The notes under the pieces are model-generated. The model had not been told where the DNA came from and ran no database searches. It was given only the letters and a program-made list of their open reading frames with translations. Below, in pieces: positions 43,185-50,881 of a stretch of 64,000 nt of DNA. Source of the stretch: Micromonospora sp. C95. GTDB taxonomy: Bacteria > Actinomycetota > Actinomycetes > Mycobacteriales > Micromonosporaceae. The number at the start of each line of letters is the position of its first letter. The stretch's first letter is position 1. The stretch is taken from assembly GCF_018070465.1 (NCBI RefSeq), contig NZ_JAGPXT010000021.1, positions 39,151-103,150 on the forward strand. Reading direction: 5' to 3'. Position numbers and translations under genes: made by a program.

Positions 43185-43190
43185 GCGCAC

Positions 43191-43889
43191 GTGTCCGCCC
43201 CCATTCCGCCGGGCCACGCCGTCCCTGCCGCGCCCGGTGACGCCCCTGTCCCGCCCGGTGACGCCGTCACCGACCTGCTCGGTCTGGTGGCCCTCGGTGA
43301 ACTGCTCGCTTTCGACCGGATGGCCGCCGACGCCCGGCTCGCCCCCGACCTGCGCCGCCGGGCCGCCCTGAGCGAGATGGCCGCTGCCGAGATCGCCAAC
43401 TACCGGCGGGTGGCCGACCGACTCACCGCGCTCGGCGTGCGGCCCGACGACGCGATGGCGGCGTACGTCACGCCGTTGCAGGCGTACCACGACTCGACCG
43501 AGCCCCGTGACTGGGCCGAGGCGGTCACCAAGGCGTACGTCGGTGACGCCATCACCGACGACTTCCTCCGGGAGATCGCCGTCGCGCTTGCGGAACCCGA
43601 GCGCCAACTGGTCCTCGACGTGCTGCACGAGTCACGGTACGCGGAATTCGCGGCCGCCGAGATCCGGCTCGCCATCGTGGCCGATCCGACCGTGGCGGGC
43701 CGGCTGTCGATGTGGGCCCGACGCCTGGTCGGCGAGGCGCTGTCCCAGGCGGGACGGGTCGCCGCCGCAGACCACGGGGCCCTGACCGCGCTGATCGCTG
43801 CGAGCGGACAGGTCGAGGTGGCGGGATTGTTCCGGCGGCTGACCGCCGCGCACACGGCGCGGATGGTCGCCGCCGGGCTCAACAACTGA
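43191..43889 (+). CDS. Ferritin-like (MiaE-like) four-helix protein
   Basis: 232 residues. After a 25-residue Pro-rich start, two pairs of helices each hold an iron-type Glu pattern: LVALGELLAFDR and LSEMAAAEIANYRRV in the first, VLHESRYAEFAAAEIRLAI in the second. This is the ferritin-like diiron fold of the MiaE (tRNA hydroxylase) type, although substrate contacts of true MiaE cannot be confirmed. The family is a conserved actinobacterial neighbour of the helicase and DUF3107 gene. It is leaderless, possibly under the CRP-like site upstream; the stop is followed by a hairpin shared with the convergent DUF3107 gene. Confidence 0.82.
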   Translation: MSAPIPPGHAVPAAPGDAPVPPGDAVTDLLGLVALGELLAFDRMAADARLAPDLRRRAALSEMAAAEIANYRRVADRLTALGVRPDDAMAAYVTPLQAYHDSTEPRDWAEAVTKAYVGDAITDDFLREIAVALAEPERQLVLDVLHESRYAEFAAAEIRLAIVADPTVAGRLSMWARRLVGEALSQAGRVAAADHGALTALIAASGQVEVAGLFRRLTAAHTARMVAAGLNN

Positions 43890-43946
43890 GACCGGCAACA
43901 GGACGGTGCGGCGAGGAACCCCGATCCGTTTCTCCTGTCGCCGGTC
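43890..43946. terminator. Bidirectional terminator hairpin
   Basis: Arms GACCGGCAACAGGA (43890-43903) and TCCTGTCGCCGGTC (43933-43946) pair at 13 of 14 positions, between the convergent ferritin-like and DUF3107 genes. Confidence 0.7.
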
Positions 43947-43956
43947 TGCCGGAACG

Positions 43957-44184
43957 TCAGCGAACGGTGAAACCGACCGCCCGAGGGGACGCCTCGGCGA
44001 TCTCGACGTAGGCGACCTTGCCGACCGGCACGATGATGCGCCGCCCCTTCTCGTCGGTCAGGGAGAGAGTGCCCTCGCCCCTGGCGACGGCGTCGGTCAC
44101 GATCCGCTCGATCTCGGCCGGCGACTGCGCGCTCTCCAGGACCAGCTCGCGCGGCGCGTACTGCACGCCGATCTTGACCTCCAC
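43957..44184 (-). CDS. DUF3107-family small protein
   Basis: 75 residues: MEVKIGVQYAPRELVLES, EIERIVTDAV, LTDEKGRRIIVPVGKVAYVEI, the complete small alpha/beta unit of the actinobacterial DUF3107 family (TB9.4/Rv3208A in M. tuberculosis, by recollection). Function is unknown; the family is nearly universal in actinobacteria. A GGAGG site precedes ATG 44184. It is 63 bp downstream of the TetR gene on the same strand and may be co-transcribed with it. Confidence 0.93.
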   Translation of the reverse strand: MEVKIGVQYAPRELVLESAQSPAEIERIVTDAVARGEGTLSLTDEKGRRIIVPVGKVAYVEIAEASPRAVGFTVR

Positions 44185-44247
44185 TGTGCCTCCTCCATCG
44201 GGCGAAATGGCCGCCCTGCGAAGGCTATCCGATCACAAGGTCGAAGG

Positions 44248-44886
44248 TCAGGCTGACTCACCTTGCAGCGGAAAGCTGGCGATGCCCCGCCAGGACAGTG
44301 CCGCCACCAACGCCTCGGCCTCGGCCTTCGGCACCTGGCGGCCGCCGGCCAGCCAGAACTGTGCGGCGGTCTCGGCCGCACCCACCAGGCCCGAGGCGAG
44401 CAGTTCGGCGTGCGCCCGGCTGACCCCGGTGTCCGAGATGATCGTGTCGGTGATTGCCGCGATGCAGCCCTGCTCGACCCGCTCCACGCGTTGCCGCACG
44501 GCCGGCTCGTTGCGCAGATCCGACTCGAAGACCAGGCGGAAGGCCTCGCTCTCGTGATCGACGAAGTCGAAGTACGCCCGCACCGACGCGCTGACCCGCT
44601 CCTTGTTGTCGGTGGTGCTCGCCATGGCGTCGTGCACCTTGGCGACGATCGCGTCACAGTGCGTGTCGAGCAGTGCGAGGTAGAGCTCCATCTTGCCCGG
44701 GAAGTGCTGGTACAGCACCGGCTTGGAGACCCCGGCCCGCTCGGCGATGTCGTCCATGGCCGCAGCGTGGTAGCCCTGCGCGACGAACACCTCCTGAGCA
44801 GCGGCGAGTAGCTGCTTGCGGCGCGCCGAACGGGGCAGGCGCGTGGGTCGGCCGGCGGTCTGGGCGCCGTTCCCCACAGCGGTCAT
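44248..44886 (-). CDS. TetR-family transcriptional regulator
   Basis: 212 residues. TetR HTH at about 22-65: RRKQLLAAAQEVFVAQGYHA, MDDIAERAGVSKPVLYQHFPGK. The ligand/dimer domain has FDFVDHESEAFRLVFESDL and LVGAAETAAQFWLAGG. ATG 44886 is set by GGAGG 6 nt upstream. It is divergent from the long Pro-rich gene; a 16-bp palindrome (44936-44951) lies 50 bp upstream and is a candidate autoregulatory operator. The orthologous position in M. tuberculosis (Rv3208, by recollection) is also TetR; its ligand is unknown to me. Confidence 0.92.
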   Translation of the reverse strand: MTAVGNGAQTAGRPTRLPRSARRKQLLAAAQEVFVAQGYHAAAMDDIAERAGVSKPVLYQHFPGKMELYLALLDTHCDAIVAKVHDAMASTTDNKERVSASVRAYFDFVDHESEAFRLVFESDLRNEPAVRQRVERVEQGCIAAITDTIISDTGVSRAHAELLASGLVGAAETAAQFWLAGGRQVPKAEAEALVAALSWRGIASFPLQGESA

Positions 44887-44935
44887 GGGAACCTCCGAGG
44901 TTGTCGTACGGGCCGGCATATCACCCGAACCGGTC

Positions 44936-44951
44936 GGAGCCGCTCGGCTCC
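44936..44951. promoter_or_regulatory. 16-bp palindrome between divergent TetR and Pro-rich genes
   Basis: GGAGCCG-CT-CGGCTCC is a perfect palindrome in the 146-bp divergent gap; a candidate TetR operator, about 50 bp from the TetR start and 50 bp upstream of the TAGCCT box of the opposite gene. Confidence 0.4.
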
Positions 44952-45000
44952 TCGCGGAATTGGCCCGCCGCTGTAACTTATCGCCACTGTCGCCACACGG

Positions 45001-45006
45001 TAGCCT
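45001..45006 (+). promoter_or_regulatory. -10 box TAGCCT of the Pro-rich gene
   Basis: TAGCCT with TTATCG 17 nt upstream (44978-44983) as a weak -35; the expected start near 45013 gives a 20-nt leader carrying AAGGAG (45021-45026). Confidence 0.45.
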
Positions 45007-45032
45007 CAGCGGGGGCGACCAAGGAGCGCGCG

Positions 45033-47957
45033 GTGAGTGAAACAGGGCAACCCGGTGCCGCCACCCCGGGAGAGCACGGCGACGGGACGGGTCAGCGCGA
45101 TGACCTGGCCCGTTCCGGCAACGGGTGGTCGGCGCCCCCGGTCGACTGGTCGTGGGGCCCCGAGGTCGTGCCTGGACCCGAGGTGACCGGTCCGCGGCCG
45201 GAGTCTCCGTCCGGTTGGGCCACCGCCTCGTCACGCCACGCCGACCTGCCGGCTCCCGTCGGTGAGCAGGCGGAGCCCGAACGGCCCGTCCGGATCAACG
45301 GCAACCACGTCAACGGCCACCAGCCGAACGGCACGCCCGTCGCCGACCAGTCCACCGCCAGCCGGCACGTCCCGGTCAGCGCGCCGCCCGGCCTACGCGG
45401 GCCGGCTCAGGACCCGGGCCAGGACCGCCTCGTCGTACCGGCGCCCCGTCCGGTGCCCTCCGGGGAGCAGCCGGGCACCGCCGGCTCCGGTCGGCCGACC
45501 TCGTCACCTCCGGCCGTGCAGGTGCCGCCGGTCGGCACCGCCCCCTCCGGCTTCGAGATGCCACCCGGCCTGCACGCGCCCACCGCCGAACGGTCCGCCG
45601 AGGGCCCGGCCGGCGGCTGGCAGCCCGGCTGGGACGACGGTCGTCCGCCGGAGCCGGCCGGTGCGCCCTGGCCGGGCCCACCCGCCGCCGATCCGGCCGT
45701 CGGGCCGGCTGACAGCCCTGCGGTCGACGGCACCAGTCAGCCCGCCGGCTGGCCGGCCGCGTCGGGCGGCACCGATCAGCCAGCCGGCTGGTCGCTTGCC
45801 GAACGACCCGCCGGTGGCCCGGACCGGCCCAGCTGGGCCCAGCCCGACCCGGCCCGCAACTGGGCGCCGCCGTGGGCGCGCGACGAGGATGCGCCCACCG
45901 ACCGTCGGTCCCGTGAGGCGTCGGCTCGGAACTGGGCCAGCGAGCCCAGCCGTCCGTACGAGCCGCTCCGCGCCGAGCCGACCCGTCCGTACGAGCCGGT
46001 TCGGGCAGAGCAGCCCCGGCCGTACGAACCCCGCCGGGATGCCGAAGCCGCGCCGGAAGGGCAGCCACCTCTTGCGCCCGACCCGGCTGACCAGCCGGCC
46101 GCCGTCGATCCGACCAGCGCGCCCCCGGCCCCGCCGCGTCCCGCGTGGGCGCGGTCGGCCGATCTGCCGCCGGCCACGGAGCGCGCGTCCTGGGCGCTGC
46201 CCTCGGCCAGCGACGATCCGACAAGCGCACCGCCGGTCCCGCAACGCCCGTCATGGGCGCGCTCGGCCGACCTGCCGCCGGCCACGGAGCGTCCGTCGTG
46301 GGCGTTGCCGCCGGTAAGCGGTGCACCGGCGAACGATGGCCTGCCCTGGGCTGACCGGAACGAGGAGGCGCCACCGTGGGGCAGCCGGGCCGGCGGGCAG
46401 CCGGCCGACGAGCGGTTGCCCTGGGCGCTGCATCCGGCCAGTTCCCCGCCGGCCGGTACGCCGTCCGGCGCCGTCGATCCGACAAGCGCCCCACCGGCCG
46501 GGACCCGGCCGCCGGCCCCCACCTCCAGCGCAACGCAGCCTGCCGATTCGAGCCGGCGGGAGACATCCGGGCCCGGCTCGGCGCCGTCGGTCGCCGAGGC
46601 CCGGTCGGTCAGCGATCCTCCCGGGTATCGACCGTTCCGGCTGCGGCCGGTTCCGGACGAGCCGACATCCGCGTCCGCCCCGGTTCCCGCGCCGCCGGAT
46701 CCGACCACCGGGACCGCCGCGCCCGGCCAGGTCCCGGCCGTGTCCGATCGCCGCGAACGCACCCCCTCTGCGCCCGTCCCGACGAGTGCAGCCCCCTATG
46801 CGGCCCGCCGGTCCGCGCCCGATCCGGTCCCGCCGACCGAGCCGGCCGGCGACCGTTCGGGAGACCGCACCACGGCGGTGTTGCCGCAGCGCGTCCCCGC
46901 CGAACCGGACGTGCCCGTCGTGCCGGAGCCGCCAGCTGTGGAGCCACCCGCCGAAACCCCGGAACTCGCCCGGATCGCCACTCATCTGCGCCGTGACGAC
47001 GAGCCGGCCCCGCTGCGGGACCGGCCGGAAGGCTTCGACGTCAACGCGATCCTCGCTGCCGTTCGCGGTGTCGAGGGCGTACGCGATGCCGCCCTGCGGC
47101 GTACCCCCGCCGGAGCTCACAGCCTGCGCCTCGACCTCGCCGACGGGGCCGACCCGGCCGAGGTGAGCCGACATGTCGCCCGGTTGTTGCAGGAGCGGAT
47201 GGGGCTGGCTGCGGCACCGCGCGGCCTACCCGCAGTCCCCGCCGTGCCGGTGCGTCGGCGCGCCAACGAGAGCCGGAACGAGGCCGGTGAGACGCGCCCG
47301 TCCGCGGAGCCACGGCGCCCGTCCGCCAGACCCGGCGGTACCCGGACGGAGACCCCGCCGAGCCGGCCGGAGACCGTGCCGGAGACCACCCGGCGGCGCC
47401 GGCAGTCACCGGCCCCGAACCGGGGTCGGGCGGTCGTCGACGAGCCGGGTGCGCCGGGCAGTCCGGTGACCCTCGGTGCGTCCTACTCCGGCGGGCAACT
47501 CACCACGACCGAGTCCGCGCCGTCGAGACCGCTGGACACCGGTGGGGTGCCGGGCCCCCGGGTGGTGCTCGACCACGTCCAGGTGAGCACGTTCGGCCTC
47601 GACGCCAACGTCGAGGTCCGGCTGGTCGCGGGCGACCAGAACGCCTCGGGGCATGCCACCGGGCCGGCCGTGGACGGCTTCGTGCTGCGGTTGTGCGGGG
47701 TCGCGGCGGCGGCGGCGATCGACGAGCTGCTCTACGCCGCCGGTCCCACGGCGGAACGTGGACGGTGCTTCGTGGAGCACGCCGCGGTGGTGCCGTTCGG
47801 CAACTGCGAGGTGGCCACCGTGGTGGTGCTGCTGGTCTGCGACGGGTGGGTCGAGCAGTTGGCCGGGTCCGCCCTGGTCGCCGGCGATCCCCGGCAGGCG
47901 GTGGTACGAGCGACCCTGGCCGCGGTCAATCGTCGACTGGAGGCGCTGCTGGCGTGA
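45033..47957 (+). CDS. Very long Pro-rich protein with two small C-terminal domains
   Basis: 974 residues. Residues 1-650 are disordered, rich in Pro, Ala, Ser, Asp and Trp, and contain short tandem repeats: three RPYEP units, and a unit of about 36 residues (PTSAPP..RP.WARSADLPPATER.SWALP) present twice (46107-46320) with a partial third. A small alpha/beta unit follows at about 665-735 (FDVNAILAAVRGVEGVRDAAL), then a basic disordered stretch, then a final domain (about 845-974) with VQVSTFGLDANVEVRLVAGD, GFVLRLCGVAAAAAIDELL and AVVRATLAAVNRRLEALLA. There is no signal or membrane helix. GTG 45033 has AAGGAG 6 nt upstream. Function unknown; it sits where Mtb has a Thr/Pro-rich protein (Rv3209, by recollection). 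Confidence 0.8.
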   Translation: MSETGQPGAATPGEHGDGTGQRDDLARSGNGWSAPPVDWSWGPEVVPGPEVTGPRPESPSGWATASSRHADLPAPVGEQAEPERPVRINGNHVNGHQPNGTPVADQSTASRHVPVSAPPGLRGPAQDPGQDRLVVPAPRPVPSGEQPGTAGSGRPTSSPPAVQVPPVGTAPSGFEMPPGLHAPTAERSAEGPAGGWQPGWDDGRPPEPAGAPWPGPPAADPAVGPADSPAVDGTSQPAGWPAASGGTDQPAGWSLAERPAGGPDRPSWAQPDPARNWAPPWARDEDAPTDRRSREASARNWASEPSRPYEPLRAEPTRPYEPVRAEQPRPYEPRRDAEAAPEGQPPLAPDPADQPAAVDPTSAPPAPPRPAWARSADLPPATERASWALPSASDDPTSAPPVPQRPSWARSADLPPATERPSWALPPVSGAPANDGLPWADRNEEAPPWGSRAGGQPADERLPWALHPASSPPAGTPSGAVDPTSAPPAGTRPPAPTSSATQPADSSRRETSGPGSAPSVAEARSVSDPPGYRPFRLRPVPDEPTSASAPVPAPPDPTTGTAAPGQVPAVSDRRERTPSAPVPTSAAPYAARRSAPDPVPPTEPAGDRSGDRTTAVLPQRVPAEPDVPVVPEPPAVEPPAETPELARIATHLRRDDEPAPLRDRPEGFDVNAILAAVRGVEGVRDAALRRTPAGAHSLRLDLADGADPAEVSRHVARLLQERMGLAAAPRGLPAVPAVPVRRRANESRNEAGETRPSAEPRRPSARPGGTRTETPPSRPETVPETTRRRRQSPAPNRGRAVVDEPGAPGSPVTLGASYSGGQLTTTESAPSRPLDTGGVPGPRVVLDHVQVSTFGLDANVEVRLVAGDQNASGHATGPAVDGFVLRLCGVAAAAAIDELLYAAGPTAERGRCFVEHAAVVPFGNCEVATVVVLLVCDGWVEQLAGSALVAGDPRQAVVRATLAAVNRRLEALLA
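46107..46320 (+). repeat. In-gene tandem repeat (about 108 bp x 2)
   Basis: Two adjacent copies (46107-46212 and 46215-46320) encode the same segment of about 36 residues with synonymous and a few amino-acid differences; part of a third copy (GATCCGACAAGCGC..) begins near 46477. Confidence 0.7.
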
Positions 47958-47980
47958 GCCGTTCCAGGCAGACTGGAACG

Positions 47981-48955
47981 GTGAAGCCTGCCACCCTCTG
48001 GCCCGAACGGCTGTTGCCCGCTCACTCGGTTCCGCCGCCCTGGCCGGGGCGGGAGGTGCGCCTGGACGGGGCCGTCACCTACGTCCGGGAGACCCCGGCG
48101 ACCGGCCCGGACGCCGAACCGGCGTTGTACGTGCACGGTCTGGGCGGCTCGTCGCAGAACTGGACCGACCTGGCCGGCCTGCTCGCCGATCGGCTGGACG
48201 GTCAGGCGATCGACCTGCCCGGCTTCGGTCGCAGCGAGCCGGGCCGGCGCTACACCGTGCCGGTCTTCGCGGACCGGGTGATCCGCTGGATCGAGTATGC
48301 CGGCCGCGGACCGGTGCACCTGTTCGGCAACTCGCTCGGCGGCGCGATCTCGGTACGGGTGGCGGCCCTCCGGCCGGATCTGGTCCGGACGCTGACCCTG
48401 GTGTCACCGGCCCTGCCGTTTCTCGACTTCCGCCGGTCGTTGCAGGGACGGATGCTGCCGCTGCTGGCGATCCCCCGGGGCGAACGGGTGGCCGCCTGGC
48501 GGCTGGCCCAACTCGCGCCGGAGGTGATGGCGCAGCAGGTGATGGAGGCGTGCGTGGCCGATCTCAGCCGGATCTGCGACCAGCGTCGACGCGAGGCGCT
48601 GGAGGAGATCCGGGTCCGCTACGAGGCGGAGCACTACGCGGCGGCGTACGTGCGTACCTTTCGGGGTCTGGTGTCCAGCTTCGTGCGGTCGTACCTGCCG
48701 GGGTCGGGCTCGCTGTGGCGGATGGCCGGTACGGTTCGGGCGCCCTCGCTGGTCATCGGGGGACGGCAGGACCGGCTGGTCGACGTTCGGGTGGCGCCGC
48801 AGGCCGCGCGGGTGATCCCGGACAGCCGACTCCTGATGATCAACGGTGTCGGGCACGTGGCCCAGCTGGAGGTGCCGCGCCTGGTGGCCCGGGCGGTGCT
48901 GGGCCTGCTCGCCGAGACGGGGGAACCCGCCCGCCGGGCGGACCTGGCAGGATGA
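47981..48955 (+). CDS. Alpha/beta-hydrolase
   Basis: 324 residues. Oxyanion/entry motif YVHGLGGSSQNW, then the nucleophile elbow LFGNSLGGAIS (Ser), acid in IGGRQDRLVDVR (Asp) and catalytic His in NGVGHVAQLE: a complete triad. The lid region (about 160-245) is rich in Arg and Glu (RRREALEEIRVRYEAEHYA). It hydrolyses or transfers an unidentified ester or similar bond in the cytosol. GTG 47981 is embedded in a small palindrome CCGTTCCA..TGGAACGG (47959-47981) and lacks a standard ribosome site. It is 23 bp downstream of the Pro-rich gene, so probably in one operon, and its neighbour downstream is the DUF3152 pair. Confidence 0.9.
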   Translation: MKPATLWPERLLPAHSVPPPWPGREVRLDGAVTYVRETPATGPDAEPALYVHGLGGSSQNWTDLAGLLADRLDGQAIDLPGFGRSEPGRRYTVPVFADRVIRWIEYAGRGPVHLFGNSLGGAISVRVAALRPDLVRTLTLVSPALPFLDFRRSLQGRMLPLLAIPRGERVAAWRLAQLAPEVMAQQVMEACVADLSRICDQRRREALEEIRVRYEAEHYAAAYVRTFRGLVSSFVRSYLPGSGSLWRMAGTVRAPSLVIGGRQDRLVDVRVAPQAARVIPDSRLLMINGVGHVAQLEVPRLVARAVLGLLAETGEPARRADLAG

Positions 48956-48959
48956 CCGG

Positions 48960-49910
48960 GTGCACAGCCCTGGTAGCCGTCGTCGGTCGGCTCGTTCCGC
49001 TGGTCGTCACGGTGTCCGGCGAGGGTCTTTCCACCGTGGTCGAGCGGTGGCCCCGACCGCTTCCGCCGCCCTTGGCGGACGGCGGAGGCTCGGAGCGGGT
49101 GCGCTGATCCGGGTGGCGGTGCTGGTGGCCGCCGTCGGTGCCGCGGTGGCGATGGTTGCCGGCGGTACCGGTGTGGGCTCGGGGGCGGCCGACGAGGTCG
49201 ACCCGGTGGTCTCCGGGCCGGCCGTGGCCCTGGCACCGGTGGCGACGCCGTCGCCGGTGTCCCCGTCGCCTGCGGAGAGGTCCCCGTCGCCGACGGCACC
49301 CGTCCTACAGGAGCCCGGTTCGATTCCGTCGACCGGTCCGGGGCGGTTCGGCTACGACGACCGGACCGGTCCGGTGCTGGGTGCGGCGGGTGAGCTGCGG
49401 CGCTACCGGGTGGCGGTGGAGTCCGGCTCCGGCGTGGACGCGGGTGAGTTCGCCTCGGCGGTGCGGACGTCGCTGGCCGGCCCGGGCAGCTGGGTGGACA
49501 GTGGTCGGCTGCGGCTGCGGCAGGTCGAGCGCACCGCTCGGTACGACTTCACGGTCTACCTGGCCACGGCCGGGACCGCAGGCCGGATGTGCGCCGCCGG
49601 GGGTGTCGACATCCGGGTCGGTGGCCGGCCGTACACCTCCTGCCGCGCGCCGGGAAAAGTGATCATCAACCTGGACCGGTGGCGGCTGTCGGTGCCGCAC
49701 TTCGTCGAGGCCGACGTGCCGCTGTCGCTCTACCGGACGTACGTGGTCAATCACGAGGTCGGGCACGAGTTGGGCAACCGGCACGAGCGCTGTCCGGGGC
49801 GTGGCGAGCCGGCGCCGGTGATGATGCAGCAGACGCTCTTCCTCAAGGGGTGCGTCGCGAACCCGTGGCCGTACCTGGACGGCCGGCGGTACCAGGGGCC
49901 GCCACTCTGA
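48960..49910 (+). CDS. DUF3152 metalloprotease-like protein, copy 1
   Basis: 316 residues. A basic N-terminus, one membrane or signal helix (about 45-65, IRVAVLVAAVGAAVAMVAGG), a Pro/Ser-rich stalk, then the DUF3152 domain (about 130-316): YRVAVESGSG, FTVYLATAGTAG, SCRAPGKVIINLDRW and NHEVGHELGNRHERCPG. HExxHxxxxxH is a zinc site of the metzincin type, and four Cys flank it. ADAM-like peptidase activity is inferred; no substrate is known. GTG 48960 is 4 bp after the hydrolase stop. In M. tuberculosis the single homologue (Rv3207c, by recollection) also neighbours moeZ. Followed 59 bp later by a diverged paralogue. Confidence 0.88.
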   Translation: MHSPGSRRRSARSAGRHGVRRGSFHRGRAVAPTASAALGGRRRLGAGALIRVAVLVAAVGAAVAMVAGGTGVGSGAADEVDPVVSGPAVALAPVATPSPVSPSPAERSPSPTAPVLQEPGSIPSTGPGRFGYDDRTGPVLGAAGELRRYRVAVESGSGVDAGEFASAVRTSLAGPGSWVDSGRLRLRQVERTARYDFTVYLATAGTAGRMCAAGGVDIRVGGRPYTSCRAPGKVIINLDRWRLSVPHFVEADVPLSLYRTYVVNHEVGHELGNRHERCPGRGEPAPVMMQQTLFLKGCVANPWPYLDGRRYQGPPL

Positions 49911-49969
49911 GCAGCATCCGGACCGGCAAAATGCGGTGATGTGCCGGAATTGGATGCGAAGATGGCTCC

Positions 49970-50791
49970 ATGCCCTCTTCACCCCTTTGGCGCAATCACG
50001 GCCGCTTGGCTCGACCCCCGGAGCCGGGGGATCGGCACCGTAAGCCGGTGCTACCGCGCCGGGTGGCCGTGACCCTCGGCATGGTGCTGGTGCTGGCCGC
50101 CACCGCGGCGGTGCTGTTGGTCCGAACCGGTCAGCGGGTGGCCGCGCCGGAGCAGGGCTTCGGTGACCGGGTCGCCGCCTCCGGGGCTGGCGGCGACGAG
50201 CGGACCGGGCCGAGCCGGTATCCGTGGGTGGGTGACGGCAGCTTCACGGTGGCCCGCGACCACTCGCCGGTGCACGGCGAGGGCGGTCCGGTGGTCCGTT
50301 ACCGGGTCGCCGTCGAGCAGGGCACCGGCCAGGATCCGGGCGCCTTCGCCGCCGCGGTCGACGGGGTGCTGGCCGACCGGCGTAGCTGGATCGGCACCGG
50401 GGAGCTGCGGGTACAGCGGATCGCCGAGGCGGAGTCGGCCGACTTCACCATCTACCTGGCCACCCCGCGTACCTCGGAGGCGATGTGCGCCGAGGGGGGA
50501 CTGAGTACCGAGGGCTACACCTCCTGCCGGCTGCCCGGGCAGGTCATCATCAATCTGGCCCGCTGGCTGGAGGCGGTGCCGGACTACGGCGCTCCGCTCG
50601 AGGTCTACCGGGCCTACGTGATCAACCATGAGGTCGGGCACGAGTTCGGGGAGGGGCACGAGGCGTGCCCGGCACCGGGAGGCCCGGCGCCGGTCATGCA
50701 GCAACAGACGTACGGCCTGGATGGCTGCCTGCCGAACGCCTGGCCGATCCTGCACGGTCGCCGGCACGCCGGTATTCCCGCTCCCGCATAG
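49970..50791 (+). CDS. DUF3152 metalloprotease-like protein, copy 2
   Basis: 273 residues, a tandem paralogue of the preceding gene. Cytosolic basic start, membrane helix (about 32-52, VTLGMVLVLAATAAVLLV), short stalk, then YRVAVEQGTG, FTIYLATPRTSE, SCRLPGQVIINLARW and NHEVGHEFGEGHEACPA with the same HExxHxxxxxH. The central sequence differs clearly (about half identical by eye), so the duplication is old or fast-evolving. Both copies keep the zinc ligands and the Cys pattern. The start is ATG 49970. moeZ follows 90 bp downstream. Confidence 0.88.
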   Translation: MPSSPLWRNHGRLARPPEPGDRHRKPVLPRRVAVTLGMVLVLAATAAVLLVRTGQRVAAPEQGFGDRVAASGAGGDERTGPSRYPWVGDGSFTVARDHSPVHGEGGPVVRYRVAVEQGTGQDPGAFAAAVDGVLADRRSWIGTGELRVQRIAEAESADFTIYLATPRTSEAMCAEGGLSTEGYTSCRLPGQVIINLARWLEAVPDYGAPLEVYRAYVINHEVGHEFGEGHEACPAPGGPAPVMQQQTYGLDGCLPNAWPILHGRRHAGIPAPA

Positions 50792-50881
50792 CGGGCGACG
50801 TGTCCCTGCTCATGGTCGATGGGCGCGTCGGCGAGCGACAATGGCCCGGTTGTCCGCCACATCGATCCCGGGGAGTCCACC

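Larger units (their letters stand above)
42857..43190. promoter_or_regulatory. 334-bp divergent promoter region of helicase and ferritin-like genes
   Basis: No gene. Near the ferritin-like side, GGTGACCTGTATCACA (43109-43124) fits the CRP/FNR-type palindrome TGTGA-N6-TCACA with one mismatch. TAGCCT (43179-43184) is the leaderless -10 for GTG 43191. The helicase-side half shows no convincing signals. Confidence 0.5.

Noticed and set aside
46107..46320. Regular repeats resembling a CRISPR array
   Set aside because: They are in-frame tandem repeats of a Pro-rich protein, with synonymous differences and no unique spacers.
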